A stretch of DNA of 64,000 nt from Anthostomella pinea (GCA_963556695.1 CAUWAG010000003.1:4960001-5024000); one strand, 5' to 3'; shown: positions 10,992 to 22,935, numbered from the stretch's first letter. The notes: generated from the sequence alone by a model not told the origin. Translations and numbers: made by a program.

Positions 10992-13127
10992 ATGGCAATG
11001 GAATACCAACAGCAGGACCCGAGGGGGGTCATAGGAGAACACCAGCAGATCTCCTCCACCTCGTCCGCCCACAGAGTGCCTCTGCCCCTGCACTTCCTCA
11101 TCCGGCCGGGCATAATCAACCACACGGCCTCGGGCACGGTCAACATCCCCGGGCCCATTGTGCCGCTCATCGCCGTCGACCAGCTCCCGGACTGGGTGGA
11201 CATCCTCGGCGTCCCCCGCGAGCTGACCGTGGAACAGACGACCAACCTCATCAATCTCGGCCCCGTGCATAAGAACCTCGAGGCCTATGAGGTGTACATC
11301 CACCAGCAGTCGCTCACCCCCATGGTTGCGAGCAACAATTCGACTCCGAGACAGAAACACCGTCGTCATGAGGACGTGGACGACTCACTCCCTCATGACG
11401 ACTCGCCCGCCCTTCCGCCGTCGTCCACGAGTGAGACACCGACTACTGTATCGAGATCTCGCATGGACCCCGCGGCGAAGTCGTTCACCAGCATCCGCAG
11501 CCTGAACGGCAAACGCACGGCAAATGGCGACGGTCCCAAAGACGGCATCGCCAAGGGCCACAGCAAGACCACCAGCAGCAGCACCGATTCCAGCACCAAA
11601 ACTTCCAACAGCAGCACCAACAGCAGCCACAACGCCAACAAGAACCACGACGACACTGCCGACACCGGAGACGACCCTCCGCTTATGGGACTGCACCAGC
11701 GGCCGCCCAGCCCGCCCGTCCGGGACAGCTCACCACCCAGCAACCCGTACCCGGCCGTCCACACGGCCGAGCGCATGCTCCAAGCCTTCAGCAACAACGC
11801 CACCAACAACACCAACAGCAGCTCCAGCCCATCCTCGCCACGCCCAGCGCACGCCAGCAGCAGCTCGCTGAACCGGCCCAACAACAACAATCAAAGTCAC
11901 AACCACACCACCACCCCCACGACGACGACGTCGTCCTCAAGCCTAGTGCTGCTCAACAACGGAGGCCAGGTGCCGCCCTTCTCGCGCCGCAGCCACGCCT
12001 TCGGCACGTCGAGCGTCTTCTGCCGCCACTGGTGCCACCACGGCAAGTGCAAGTGGGCGTCCGAGTGCCACTACCGGCACGAGATGCCGCACACGGCGCG
12101 CGAGCTGCGCGAGGTCGGGCTGGCCGACTTCCCGGGCTGGTACAAGGAGGCCATGCGGTTCGTCGAGGAGTACAGCAGTGGTAACACTATCATCAACGGC
12201 AACGGCAACGGCAACGGCAATGGCAATGGGAGTAGTTTGCAGCAGCAGCAACAGCAGCAGCTTCAGGGGATGAATAACGTCACTAGCCACAGCAACAATA
12301 ATGCAACGGCGGCGGCGGCTGCCGCTGCTGCTGCCGCTATGGCTATGGGAATCCATCCGCTGCACATGAACATGAACATGAACATGCCGGGCATGCCCAT
12401 GGGCGGCATGGGCATGGGCTTGTACCACCCGCACCCGCACCACCCCCTGGGCATAGGCGGCATGCCCAACATGCCATTCGCGTACGGCCCGACAGCGGCG
12501 GCGATGCTCCCTTCTCCTCCCGCCCCCCGCGACATCAACACCAACCCCAGCTTCCACCACAACGATGGCAGCAGCAACAAAAACAAATACGGGCAACACC
12601 AACAGCCCTACCACCGGGACCGAGACCTCGACAGCCCCAACTCCTTCCACGCCCTGCGCCCGGAGGACTACCACCCGCGCGGCGGCGACCAGCACGCGCA
12701 ATACCAGCAGCAGCGGCAGTACAAGATCCGCAAGGGCGAACCTCTTGGAGCGGGAGCGGGAGCAGGGGCCGGAAAGGAGACAACAGGCACCAGGATGGCA
12801 ATAGGGACCCCCTATTCGCAACACCACAAGAAGCAGCGGCTGGTAGTGTGCCGCGGCAGCAGCGACAGCGGACACAGCAGCAGCACGGCGACGTCGGGGG
12901 AGTCCCGGCAGCAACACCACTCACACCAAAACCAACACCAGCAGAGAAGAAATGGCGGGAAATCGCAGCCCCGACGCCACGACCCGGACATCTTCGAGCA
13001 GGAGCTCGCGGAGGAAGCGGCAGCCGACGAGCAGGCGCGGAAGCGGGAGGAGGCCGAGGCTGCCCAGCTGAAGGAGGAGCAGGAGAACAAGGAGAGGATG
13101 TCGAAGCAGAAGCTTGTTAATGTCTGA
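10992..13127 (+). CDS. Single CCCH zinc-finger protein with Asn/Gln/Ala runs
   Basis: Probable RNA-binding or regulatory protein, 711 aa in one exon. One zinc finger of the exact C-x8-C-x5-C-x3-H form begins at C344 (CRHWCHHGKCKWASECHYRH). It is followed by a conserved-looking TARELREVGLADFPGWYKEA segment. The N-terminus (about 25-100) is an ordered region containing LPLHFLIRPGIINHT and LPDWVDILGVPREL, unlike the rest. The remainder is low complexity: Thr/Ser/Asn-rich 150-330, (GN)n, Gln run, Ala run, a Met/Asn dipeptide run and a Gly/Met-rich stretch. The C-terminal 60 residues are charged and probably helical (EQELAEEAAADEQARKREE). The trinucleotide runs are likely to vary between strains. 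Function beyond nucleic-acid or zinc binding cannot be read from the sequence. Confidence 0.88.
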   Translation: MAMEYQQQDPRGVIGEHQQISSTSSAHRVPLPLHFLIRPGIINHTASGTVNIPGPIVPLIAVDQLPDWVDILGVPRELTVEQTTNLINLGPVHKNLEAYEVYIHQQSLTPMVASNNSTPRQKHRRHEDVDDSLPHDDSPALPPSSTSETPTTVSRSRMDPAAKSFTSIRSLNGKRTANGDGPKDGIAKGHSKTTSSSTDSSTKTSNSSTNSSHNANKNHDDTADTGDDPPLMGLHQRPPSPPVRDSSPPSNPYPAVHTAERMLQAFSNNATNNTNSSSSPSSPRPAHASSSSLNRPNNNNQSHNHTTTPTTTTSSSSLVLLNNGGQVPPFSRRSHAFGTSSVFCRHWCHHGKCKWASECHYRHEMPHTARELREVGLADFPGWYKEAMRFVEEYSSGNTIINGNGNGNGNGNGSSLQQQQQQQLQGMNNVTSHSNNNATAAAAAAAAAAMAMGIHPLHMNMNMNMPGMPMGGMGMGLYHPHPHHPLGIGGMPNMPFAYGPTAAAMLPSPPAPRDINTNPSFHHNDGSSNKNKYGQHQQPYHRDRDLDSPNSFHALRPEDYHPRGGDQHAQYQQQRQYKIRKGEPLGAGAGAGAGKETTGTRMAIGTPYSQHHKKQRLVVCRGSSDSGHSSSTATSGESRQQHHSHQNQHQQRRNGGKSQPRRHDPDIFEQELAEEAAADEQARKREEAEAAQLKEEQENKERMSKQKLVNV

Positions 13128-13679
13128 TGTCTGAAGTCATGATTGACTTGACAGTCGGTTGCCTGGGGGAATAGGGGGGAATAGGGGAGAATCTGTTGGC
13201 TCTTCACACTCCCACGCCAACGTATGCCATCCGATGTGTGTATCCTACATCCCCGGTCCAACATGCTTCCTGGCATCAACCCGTATCAATTCAGCAAAAT
13301 TCAGCTTCGCCTGGAGAGCTACGCCAACGCATCGTCTAGAGAACATGGAGCCGGAAGGAAATTTAGAGGGTGATTTGAGAAAAGGTCATTGTTGTTGGTT
13401 GTAAATAGGCCACTCGGCCACCAAACATATCATCTTCATCGAGTGGGAGAATAGAAAAGCAGAAAATCCACATCATGAGTCTGACAAAGTGAAAATTCTG
13501 GATTGACGTTTATCTGCTGTTGTCACTTCGACCCTCGACATAACTCCGACACGCATACAGAACCGCCAGGACAGAATTCCGGTGGCAAAACGTAACTCGT
13601 TGAACTTTGTACAATCCTTCTCCGACCATCCGTGTATCACGCCATACATCTCTATCTCCCTCGACTTTCATCTGCCAAT
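13128..13679. other. Convergent intergenic region
   Basis: About 550 bp between the ends of the CCCH gene (+) and SDH2 (-). No gene recognised. Confidence 0.6.
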
Positions 13680-14643
13680 CTAGAAAGCCATCTGCTTCTT
13701 GATCTCTGCAATAGCCAGACCAGGGTTCAGGCCCTTGGGACATGTTCGCGTGCAGTTGAGGATAGTGTGACACCGGTACAGACTCATGGAGTTGTCCAGC
13801 GCAGCCCTTCGCTCTTCCCTCCGCTCGTCTCGGGAGTCGGCAATCCATCGGTAGGACTGTAGCAGGATGGCAGGTCCCAGGTACTCCTCCGCGTTCCACC
13901 AGTACGAGGGGCACGAAGTCGAGCAGCAGGCGCACAAGATGCACTCGTATAGGCCGTCGAGCTTTCTGCGTTCTGCCTTGCTCTGTCGGTATTCCTTGCC
14001 CTGTTGAATAAAGTAAGTATGGTGTATGCTCTCTGGTTTTCTAGAGTATGGGACTTACGTCCGGGGCGGGTGTATCCCTCTGCAGGTAGGGCTTGATCGA
14101 CTTGTATTGCTTGTAGAAGTATGTCAAGTCTGGTACCAGGTCCTTGACGACGTATGTGTGAGGCAGAGGGTAAATCTTCATCTCCTGCTTCGTGTCTGTA
14201 GGAATACGGCCTATTGCGTAGAATTAGCGATGCGTGTGAGAGTGAACTGTATGGTGTCGTGACTTACACAGGCAGGCCAGGGTATTCGTGCCGTTGATGT
14301 TCATTGCGCAGCTACCGCAGATACCCTCTCTGCAACTACGACGGAAAGCCAGCGTCGGGTCCAGCTCGTTCTTGATTCTGACCAAGGCATCGAGGACCAT
14401 GGGTCCGGTCTTGTTCAGGTCCAAAGTGTACGTCTGCATCGAGGGCTTGTCGGTCGGCCGGTCTGGGTTCCATCGGTAGACCTGGAAAGACTTCATGCGC
14501 GAGTCGGTGCTGCCTTTCGGGTTGGCCTCGACCGTGGAATCGCCCAGAGTTGCCATCGACCGCACGAACATGGAGGGCCCGGCTCTTGTCGATCGTGACG
14601 CGGCGGCGAGTAGCCGGGATGGAGTAGAGCGGAGAGCGGCCAT
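13680..14643 (-). CDS. SDH2: Succinate dehydrogenase iron-sulfur subunit
   Basis: Electron-transfer subunit of complex II in the mitochondrial inner membrane; passes electrons from the FAD of Sdh1 through three Fe-S clusters to ubiquinone. Exons 14643-14268, 14210-14059 and 14000-13680 give 282 aa. The N-terminal 30 residues are Arg/Ser/Ala-rich (a mitochondrial presequence). The [2Fe-2S] ligands lie in [14 protein letters not shown] (C104, C109, C112) and C124. The [4Fe-4S] and [3Fe-4S] ligands lie in [16 protein letters not shown] and [17 protein letters not shown]. In the last motif the His after the first Cys, which contacts the quinone site and carboxamide fungicides, is the usual wild-type residue. 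Divergently transcribed from PTC7. Its assembly factor SDHAF3 is about 15 kb away. Confidence 0.97.
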
Positions 14644-15340
14644 TGTGGGCGATGTGTAGTAGTTGTCTTTCGTTGCCTCAAGAAGACGAAGTCTCAGGTA
14701 GGTAGTATTAGGTGAAAGAGTACCCCAAGACCAGGCTGCTTGGGAGTAGATTATATGGACAGCCAATTAAGGTTCGTCCTAGATTAGGATAAAGAGGGCG
14801 GTGGCAACGGGGGAGTTGAGAATGTCTTCATCATCGAGAGCCTCCCAGCGTGACCCGACCCGACCGGTTCGATCCCTCGGCTATTGGTTCAACGCCCGGG
14901 GCTGCCCAGCCAATCACATGCGATGAATTATTCACTCATGGCGGGCCGTGTCTGATTCCGACGGCCTGAAACGGCAAGTGGCATGGGCCAGCCCCGGTCG
15001 GAAATGTGGCGCAATTTCGATGGAACGCTGGCCCTGCCATTGGACCATTGACCCGACACCCATCGATGATTTGGCGCGATGGCGATCTGCGCTGAGATGG
15101 TCCCAAACATTTTGTCTTTGGGGGAACACATCTGCAGCTGAACTCGGTTTTGGCTTCTTACTCGAATATCCGAATAAGGCTGACTTCAGCTTCATCAACA
15201 CTCGATGTTGAAGCTGAGGTTGTTATAGACTACAGAGTCTAGTCCTCCTGTGTGTCCATATCTGTCTTCATCAAGCAGGCTTCCACAGACCAGTTGCATC
15301 TTGCGATCCATTCCGATTTTACCCGTGAAGTCTGTGAGCT
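14644..15340. promoter_or_regulatory. Divergent SDH2-PTC7 promoter region
   Basis: About 700 bp separates two divergent genes for mitochondrial proteins. CCAAT-box pentamers occur at 14883-14887 (as ATTGG), 14910-14914 (CCAAT) and 15039-15043 (ATTGG). CCAAT sites bound by the Hap complex are known regulators of fungal respiratory genes. Whether these are functional is inference. Confidence 0.45.
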
Positions 15341-16602
15341 ATGGCAACATTATCGCCACGAGCCGTGGTAAGTCGCGGAAGACTTCTTTCTTCAAGTGAG
15401 ATATCATGGCTTCGACCTCGCACAGTAGAGCATCACTAAACTCTGCGATAGCTTGCCTCCAGTGCCAATTGCGGTCCCGGCCCATACGAGCCCGAGCCCT
15501 TCGATCACGAGTCGACGACCACGTACGGACCTTCTCCGCGCAGCCGGTTCTTCGACGAGTAGAAGAACCGGTACGGTTCACCTTTCACGCCGCCTCCTCG
15601 TTCTCGGCCAAGTACAAGAAATTCGATCCGCAGGCCAATACTTTCCACTTCAACCCGTACAACCGCATACAGACCGAGAAGAAGAGACCGAAGTCAAAAC
15701 GGCTGGCCAGTGGCCAGGATGCCTTCTTCATAAGCCGCGTGGGCGACACTAATGCTATCGCCTTCGGTATAGCTGACGGCGTCGGGGGTTGGGAAGAGAG
15801 CGGTGTTGACCCTGCCGACTTTTCGCATAGCTTTTGCGACTACATGGCCTCAGCTGCCTACGAACACCAGCCGGCCCCGAGCGAATCCCCGATTACGGCT
15901 AGGTCACTGATGCAGAGGGGTTACGACGATGTTTGCAAAGACAAGAGTATACACGCTGGAGGAAGCACGGCGTGTGTTGCTATTGCAAGTGAGTCTGGGC
16001 AGCTGGAGGTAGCAAATCTGGGCGACTCGGGCTTTGTACAGCTGCGACAGAATGGTGTCCACCACTATTCGGAACCACAGACGCATGCGTTTAACACGCC
16101 GTACCAGCTGTCGATTGTACCAACAAGCATGTTGGCGCGCGCGGCAGCGTTTGGGGGTGCGCAACTATGCGACCATCCCAAGGATGCCGACGTCACCCAG
16201 CATAACCTCAAGCACGGCGATATTCTCGTCTTTGCCAGTGACGGAGTGTGGGACAACCTTTTTAACCAACACATATTACGCATAGCAAGCCGCCTGATGA
16301 TCGGAACTGGCGCTTGGAAGCCCAGTGCCAACGGCATTGTCGTCGACGACCTACAACCGTACACCCAAGCTGAAGACACTCCTCAAGGACCAGTGTCGTT
16401 GCAGAGCGCGCTGGCGACCGCGATAGCTGCCGAAGCAAAGACGGCGAGCACCAACCAGCGAGTGGACGGACCATTCGCGAAAGAGGTGCAGAAGTACTAT
16501 CCGCAGGAGAACTGGCACGGCGGCAAGATCGACGACATCTGCGTGATTGTCGTGGTCGTAGAAGGAAACGGGAAGCAAGGACTGTTGAGAAGTAAACTAT
16601 AG
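15341..16602 (+). CDS. PTC7: PP2C-type mitochondrial protein phosphatase
   Basis: Metal-dependent Ser/Thr phosphatase of the Ptc7 type; in yeast it dephosphorylates coenzyme Q synthesis proteins in mitochondria. The preferred model has exon 1 at 15341-15367, a 95-nt intron 15368-15462 (GTAAGT donor, ACTAAAC branch, CTCCAG acceptor) and exon 2 at 15463-16602, giving 388 aa. An unspliced alternative starts at the ATG at 15406 inside that intron and gives 398 aa in the same main frame. Both begin with an Arg/Ser-rich, presequence-like N-terminus. Catalytic motifs (388-aa numbering): GQDAFF (D94), IADGVGGW (D114), LGDSGF, FASDGVWDN and near the end GGKIDDICVIVV, whose Asp binds metal. The length and the motif set match Ptc7 rather than cytosolic PP2C. 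Confidence 0.93.
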
Positions 16603-17944
16603 TTGTTTTTGCAGATCCTGTATGCGGAAGTACCAGGCATAGTCCGGCGTTCACAGGGGGCATCAGCCTTTTTCGAAGCATGTCTCACACACACGCACAT
16701 ACGGGGAAGGCTAGCAGCGAGGTCGAATTACTTAGGTAGGCATACAACCTCAAACTGTACAACGATGTAAGGGGTAAAAGCTATTATTCAAACCGCATAT
16801 AGAGGGAATATCGGTGCTCACGCGCGAGAGAACAAATCGTTGAGATCTCCGATCACACACGTCATGAACCCCTTTCTGTCACTTTGAAGGGCTACTGCGC
16901 GAGATCCCTTTGCGCCTGAGTTGCGAATCGCGCTTCTCCGTTGCATAGGTAGGTAGTATTAACCTGAAAACACCATCACTATTAGACCCATGCCCCTGAG
17001 AGACAAACCCTCGCAGAGTATTACTTGACTGTTCTTCCTCGCATCCAGACAAGTCAGGTATGACATGACAGACAAGACATTCAACAGCACGGCCATGACG
17101 CCCAAGCACAAAATACCTCGTGAACCTCACCAATCGCTTTTTCCTGTCCATCGCAACAGACAATCCATGCACAAACTTACTGTATTGTACTAGCAAGCAC
17201 AGCATACATATCCGGTCAGAAGACCTACATCCATCATACACAAACCCGTGATACATACATCACCGTCACACGCAAATCGTACCAACACCCATCTGACACC
17301 TCCTGTCGTACGCCCATCTGACGCCGCCCTGCCGTGCAATCCACGCCAGCCCCGATCGATTCACGTTGGAACGAGATCGGCTAAAATTCCTCCCCTTGTG
17401 CTCCTCGCTGTACCACGATTACCCGATTGGGACGCGGTAAGGCTGCCCCCGGACAAACCATCAATGCCGTTGTCGGCTTGCATTTGTTACAGGTCGCGGT
17501 ACACGGGCGAGTGTCAGATGCGCGGCAGCTATCCGAGCTCCGGGGAGAATGAACGTCAGGGGCTGTTGTAAGCATGGTCACAACTACTTGTCAATAGAAA
17601 AAGGAGCATATCACTGGCGCGTTATCAAGGACAAAACCACTATTGACCGTGAATTTACATACACAGTGCAATATGGGGTCTTGGTTCAGGGCGGAACGTG
17701 TAGACAAGACATTAATCGTTTGGGTTCATGATATTATGTAGACCGTTACATACGTAACCATGGACAGCGCCAATGCGACAGAGACGACAGACCCTGGATC
17801 CGTCTCAAGGTGTCTTCTGCCGGGTACGGGCCTTGAAGCACCGTCCGCTGCCCTACCGAGCGGCAATTACTGGTTCCTATGGTATGTACATCGGGGTATA
17901 TTATGCAACAAAAGTTCCTAAACTGCAGCGGTTTCTCCAATCCC
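16603..17944. other. Convergent intergenic region, no gene seen
   Basis: About 1.3 kb between the ends of PTC7 (+) and the GPI-protein gene (-). Short ORFs on both strands lack domains or splice structure. Confidence 0.55.
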
Positions 17945-18727
17945 TTACACCAGGGCGGCCACAGCAGCGAACAGCAGAGGCGCAAGGAAAGGAGCAGCAG
18001 CGCCAGCAGCGCCGTTGGTTTGGGCAATGCCGGTAGCGGAGGCAGAGGCAGATGAGGAGCTGGACTTGGTCGCGCCCGCAGCCACAGCTATCGATGCAAT
18101 TAGCCACGGTCCCTGCTTCACGGGACATCAGAATCGACTTACTGGAGCTGACAGCAGTGCTCATGGTCGTGCCCATGCTGTTGGATGCAGCGCTACTAGC
18201 AGTGGTGCTGGCAGTAGACTCGGTAGCGGTGGCAGCATCGGTGGTCTCGCTGGTAGTCTGGGTGGCCGTTGTGGCGGCATCAGTTGTGCTGGGTTCGGCA
18301 GTGCTTGTGGTCATGGCCACGGTGGTACTGCTAGAAGTGGCGCTGGCAGCGCCGCCCACGAGATCGAATTGGGGCGAGTAGTTGGTAGAACTGTCGTCTG
18401 AGATCTGGATGGCGTACGAGCCAGCAGTCAGGGTGGATGGCGGGGTCCAGGAGTAGCTAGTGCCAGTTTGGCCATCTAGATAAATCAGCATGAGGGCCAG
18501 ACTAGCAACGCCTCGATAAGCAACATACCGGCAATAGTATCAACGTCGGCGAGGTTCTCGGAGGGGCCAGTCTTCAACACAAGTCTGACCGGGCCTTCGG
18601 CGCCAGTCCATGTGATATCGAAGGGCTGACCGACGGTAACGCTGTAGGCGCTGTTGGTGAGGGAAACCTCGGCAGTGGCCAGCCCAGCAAGGGCGGCGAG
18701 GACGATAGATGCGATGGAGAACTGCAT
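17945..18727 (-). CDS. GPI-anchored Ser/Thr-rich cell-wall protein (Kre9/Knh1-like N-domain)
   Basis: Probable cell-surface protein of the Ser-Thr-rich GPI-anchored family. Exons 18727-18529, 18475-18143 and 18087-17945 give 224 aa. Signal peptide: residues 1-19, ending LAGLATA before EVSLTNSAYSVTVGQPF. A beta-sandwich domain of the Kre9/Knh1 type follows, with PFDITWTGAEGPVRLVLKTG and then the typical TSYSWTPPSTLTAGSYAIQI and SPQFDLVG. The C-terminal half is a Ser/Thr/Ala-rich stalk likely to be O-mannosylated. It ends with a small-residue site (NGAAGAAA) and a hydrophobic tail, PFLAPLLFAAVAALV, typical of a GPI attachment signal. Both introns close in phase, and the last exon restores the tail. 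Role in wall glucan assembly is inferred from the family only. Confidence 0.9.
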
Positions 18728-21700
18728 TTTGGTGGTGTTGGGTGTGTCGACGTCGATTGTGATTAGAGAGTGACGAGAAGAGCTGCGGATGAAGGCCAAG
18801 GTCAGCAACAGATACTTGAAAGTGGTGAAAACTGAGACAGTCGAGGCGGGAGATCCTCGAGTACAAATATGTGATTCAAGAGAGCACATGATCGCGGCCT
18901 TCGGCTGGGTTGCTCAATCCAATGGAAGTGGTTTGTTTGATCTTGAAACCTTGATCTCAACCACAGCGGCGCACGGCGCACGAGGGTGCATGAACATGGT
19001 ACTCGGGTCATGCGCGGTGCTTCTCCGGAACAATGGTATTGACTTACTTTAAAAAAAACCGGTTGGTTTTGATATTAGAAGTGTATATAGAAACGTGACG
19101 ACGATGTGATGTGTTGTAGTGAACGACTGGGGGTGAGCAGGAAACGAGAGTTTGAATGGAAGTTCGACACGGTCACAGGACACCAGGGCACCTGCTTAAT
19201 AAAGTAACATGCGTATGGGTGAGCGAGGAAATTACCTGCCCTGCGCTCATGTCTCTCCTTCTCTGCCTCAGGCTCTGCGCCCCTCCTTCCCTCTCTGTTG
19301 TTGGAGAGATATGGGAAATTGGCAAATCGCAATAGGCTCGCTGACGGCTCGCGACTCAACCGAGCTTGCAGGGCTTGTACAGAGCTACAGCCCGCTAGCA
19401 AGGGGGTCGCCTTGATAGGCGTAGCGCCGTTTTCAGTGATCCTCTTAATTTGCATTTAAGCCGCACATCAACGCTCTTGGTGGCTTAGCTCGTGCTTACT
19501 TCTGCTGTGCACTGCAGATTAGCAGGGGTTGAACAGAGCGCCTTCCCGCTTTGAGCGCGCCCTCGAACTAGCCTCAAGTTAGGCTATCGCCTATGTCATC
19601 GCCTTGGTTCGACGGTTGGAACCTTAAAGCGTCCATCTGGCCCCCCAAATGCGGACTCTGTGTGGACACATGCATGTTGACGGTGAGCTGTCGCATTCTT
19701 GACAACATTGAAACTCTACGGTGAACAAATGAATGAGGCAAGCGGACAAGTCCAGGGTGATCAATTACCTATGCTTACTAAAAACCAGGCGCCGGCAGGG
19801 TTCCTGAGATATTGCTGGGAGGAATTATTAGTGTGCCATCCTACAGACTCCGCCCCCGACTCCGAGCCAACAGAACATCTACAGACCTCGGGTACTTGAT
19901 CTGGGACCCCTTGACCCGAACTGGCAGAGTGGTAGCCGTGCCGCTCCTCCTCGTGTTACGGCGTTACGGCGTCCCGCGCAAGGTGGCGGCAGCATGCCAC
20001 ATTGATCTGATCGCCAACGGGCTGTTAGCCTGTTGCAGCCCAATGTGGTCCAGCCAGCCAGTTTTTGACCCAATCGCCCAAGAGGCGTGATCTTGGCTGG
20101 CTGAAAGTTTGCGATCGAGGTGTCGCAAGCGTCTCACAACAAACGGCCGAGCCTCAGCTGCATGTGATCGATCACCTGTTCCTACATGTACCTACGTGAC
20201 AAGCAGACTTTTGAGGTTGTCACGAGGCACAGCACCCAGCACCTTCCAGCATGCAGCGCATACGACGGCTGAGACAGCTGAGCGGATGGAAGGATCGGCC
20301 TGTCCTGACTCTTGGTTGGACGGGCTGTCCTGAAATCTTGGTTGGACTGTTGGAAAGGACGTTGCGACGGCCGAGTCCTGCATACCGCGAATGCATGTTG
20401 ACAGGAATCTGCACAGAATTGAATCGCGCGCGCATTTGCCTGAAGACTTCCTTTTTTTCATGCACGCATGCGAAGATGCAAAGGGAGGGAAATCAAAGCG
20501 GGGCGGTCGCAATCTCTGGAAGACCCCACGCTGCGGTTCCCTGCCTGTGCCTGCATCAAGCCCTGGATCTGGGAGCGCCCCTGATCCACGCATGCAGCTT
20601 GAGCTTTCCCCGGAGTTTCCACCAGTGCTCAGCCAGGGTTATGCATCTGTCGGGGCTTTTTTGGTTCGTCTGATGACTCTTATCAGCCCGAGCGAGACAC
20701 TATCGACGTGGTCAGTGACGGTGCCGACGCCAATCACAACTGGGTGTGTCCTAGGAGGCTACGAGCTCACGAGATCACCTGGGCATATCCGGTCGACCGT
20801 GCACAAGGCGCCTGCCCTAGGAGAAGCCCGAGGCTGCCTAATCAAGTATGTTGTTTATCTTGACTGATGTCACACATGTCCAATTCGGCAGAGGCGGCCG
20901 AACTGACTCGATTTGACTAATGCGGTAACTGACTTGTCCTGTCGGCGTGCCAACTTATTAGCGTTCAGAGGGTTTTAGATGCTAGTGGCAACAACACGAC
21001 CAAATACGAAAGGATGGCTGTTTGTCGATCCAGGCTGCCAGGCTTCGTGTCAGCACAAGGTATCATCCCGGGTATCAAGGTTTACGAGAGCATCTCGGTG
21101 ATGCACGGCTAAATAAATACATGGCCACGCCGACTATTCTCCGGAGTGGTCTGGAAGCGACTCGGTACCATTCAAAGCCCCAACATGCCCGTTGAAGTGT
21201 TCAATGTGATGTCAATTGACCACTTGGCTTCATAGCGTCATGCCTTCATGAACTATGAGCTTAGATCGGCAATCACCGACAGACACGTATCGTCCGGACC
21301 TTGGATGCGATCAGCATGGAAGTCATCGACTGTGTTATATCGAGATTCGTCTTCCGCGACACCAACGATGTCAAGAACATACTGCCTATCTGTTACTCGG
21401 GGTCCCGGTGAGAAGGTAGGGCATTTGGAAGACGACAAGTTCGTTTGATAATTTTGTACCATTGCCTTTCCGGCGCACGCATTCTAGTGCATTGACCGTC
21501 ATTGAACTGGCTTGTCTGTTCTGATCAGGTTCCTTCCGCTGCCGGGCTTTTCGGCTTCGCGTGAGGACCAATGGGTGAAGCCAAGCGATCTCGATAGCGA
21601 AGGATCACTAAGATGTTCGACACGGGAAACCCCTCTCAGGGGGGGAGGTTCTAGTCAGGATCTGTTTAAAGTGCGGGACCTGAGGTCAGAGGTGGCAGTG

Positions 21701-21746
21701 AGTGTCTGATCCTGCAGGATGCTTGCCCGAAGAGAAGAGCTTATTT
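18728..21746. other. 3-kb intergenic region, no gene seen
   Basis: No ORF here has a recognisable domain or coding-like splicing. It holds the promoter of the GPI-protein gene and the 3' flank of the HPM1-like gene. Confidence 0.5.
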
Positions 21747-22935
21747 TCATGTTGGCAGACTGCAGCGGACTACACCGCGTCGGACTCCTTCCATCTCCTC
21801 CCGCACCTGCTCGACAATGGCGCCTCGATCTCTTGCCTGAACAACGAAGTCATCCAGGGAGCCGCCGACACCGAAGTAGAGTTTCTTTGCGCCCACCAGG
21901 GCTTCGGCTTCATGACCCTTGGCCTTGTCATGTTCCATCAAGGAGAAGATGGTTTGCGTGAATGCACCCAGCGCAAATGGAGAATAGATGGTCTCAGCGC
22001 CTATTATGATCGTGACTTGTTTTAAGTCAGTTTCGGCAGCAGGAATATCGGCTGAGGTGACAAGGTCGACAAATTCCGCAGACCACCCGCCGGAGAAGAA
22101 AAGGAGCGAGAAATTTGCACCCAAGAGGTAGGTCTGAAATGCTGTCAGGACCTCGGGCGTCAATTCGAGCTCGCCTTCTGTCGAGAATGCCTCGTTCAAG
22201 AACGCGAATTGCGTTCGTTGGTGGAGGGCCCAGGTCAGGATGAAGTTGGGCAGTGTCACCAGCTGTAGGACAGTCGGATTATAGTCGGCCAGGACTATAG
22301 AGATGGGGGGATACTTCGCCGTCCTTACGCTGAGGGCCCAGTGAAATAGAGCCAATGAAGGAAGAGCCGTGCCGCAACCTAGCTACGCATTCCATGTCAG
22401 CATCTTCTCTGCTCGTAAGTCGTATATCGACGACACGTCGTCGAGACTGACGAGGTCTTACCTCGATGATTCTCGGAACTCTTGCCGCGTCAGCGAAAAA
22501 CGGATTGGACGAGTGCAGGACTTTGACCAAATCCACGCTGCTCTCCCAGGACTTGAAGCCACCCTCGTAGACTCCGGTCTTGACATCGTGCTTGCCTAAA
22601 CCAGGCTCTGTCTCCCCCGCGTCTTCCTCTGCCATCAGCTGGACTCGGACATCCCAGAGCTCGCGCCGCGGCAGCCGAATGCTCCCATTGCCGTCAAGAT
22701 CGACATCCAGTGTGCTGTAGGCAATCTTGGAGGGAAGCTTGGACAACATGTCGCTCAGATCATGACGGGTTGCCGGGAGTACCGGTTTTCCAGCCACTGG
22801 GAATGCGCTAGCTGAGGATGAGGCGAGTGCTGAGGCCTCGTTGCCGTGGCTTGGTCCAGGCCCAGGTCCAGGTCCAGCTTGGCCCTCATCGTCTATGTCG
22901 TCGCCGGAAAAGGAGAAGGAGAATTGCCCAGCCAT
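21747..22935 (-). CDS. HPM1: Histidine protein methyltransferase, HPM1/METTL18 type
   Basis: SAM-dependent methyltransferase; yeast Hpm1 methylates a histidine of ribosomal protein L3 (Rpl3). Exons 22935-22462 and 22382-21747 give 369 aa. The N-terminal 60 residues are Gly/Pro/Ser-rich and disordered. The core then begins with LPSKIAYSTLDVDLDG and KTGVYEGGFKSWESSVDLV. The exon junction rebuilds the SAM-binding motif I as RIIELGCGTALPSLAL, where LGCG are the key residues. ADYNPTVLQLVTLPN follows (motif II region with its acidic residue), and later IIIGAETIYSPFAL, the family signature. The domain order and size fit Hpm1. Lies about 1.2 kb from, and divergent to, the monooxygenase gene. Confidence 0.9.

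Noticed and set aside
12263..12924. Long minus-strand ORFs opposite the CCCH gene
   Set aside because: They are mirror products of trinucleotide runs and GC-rich third positions of the real plus-strand gene.
14864..14882. B-box-like GGTTCGATCC in the SDH2-PTC7 spacer
   Set aside because: No T-stem pairing, acceptor stem or A-box around it, so not a tRNA.
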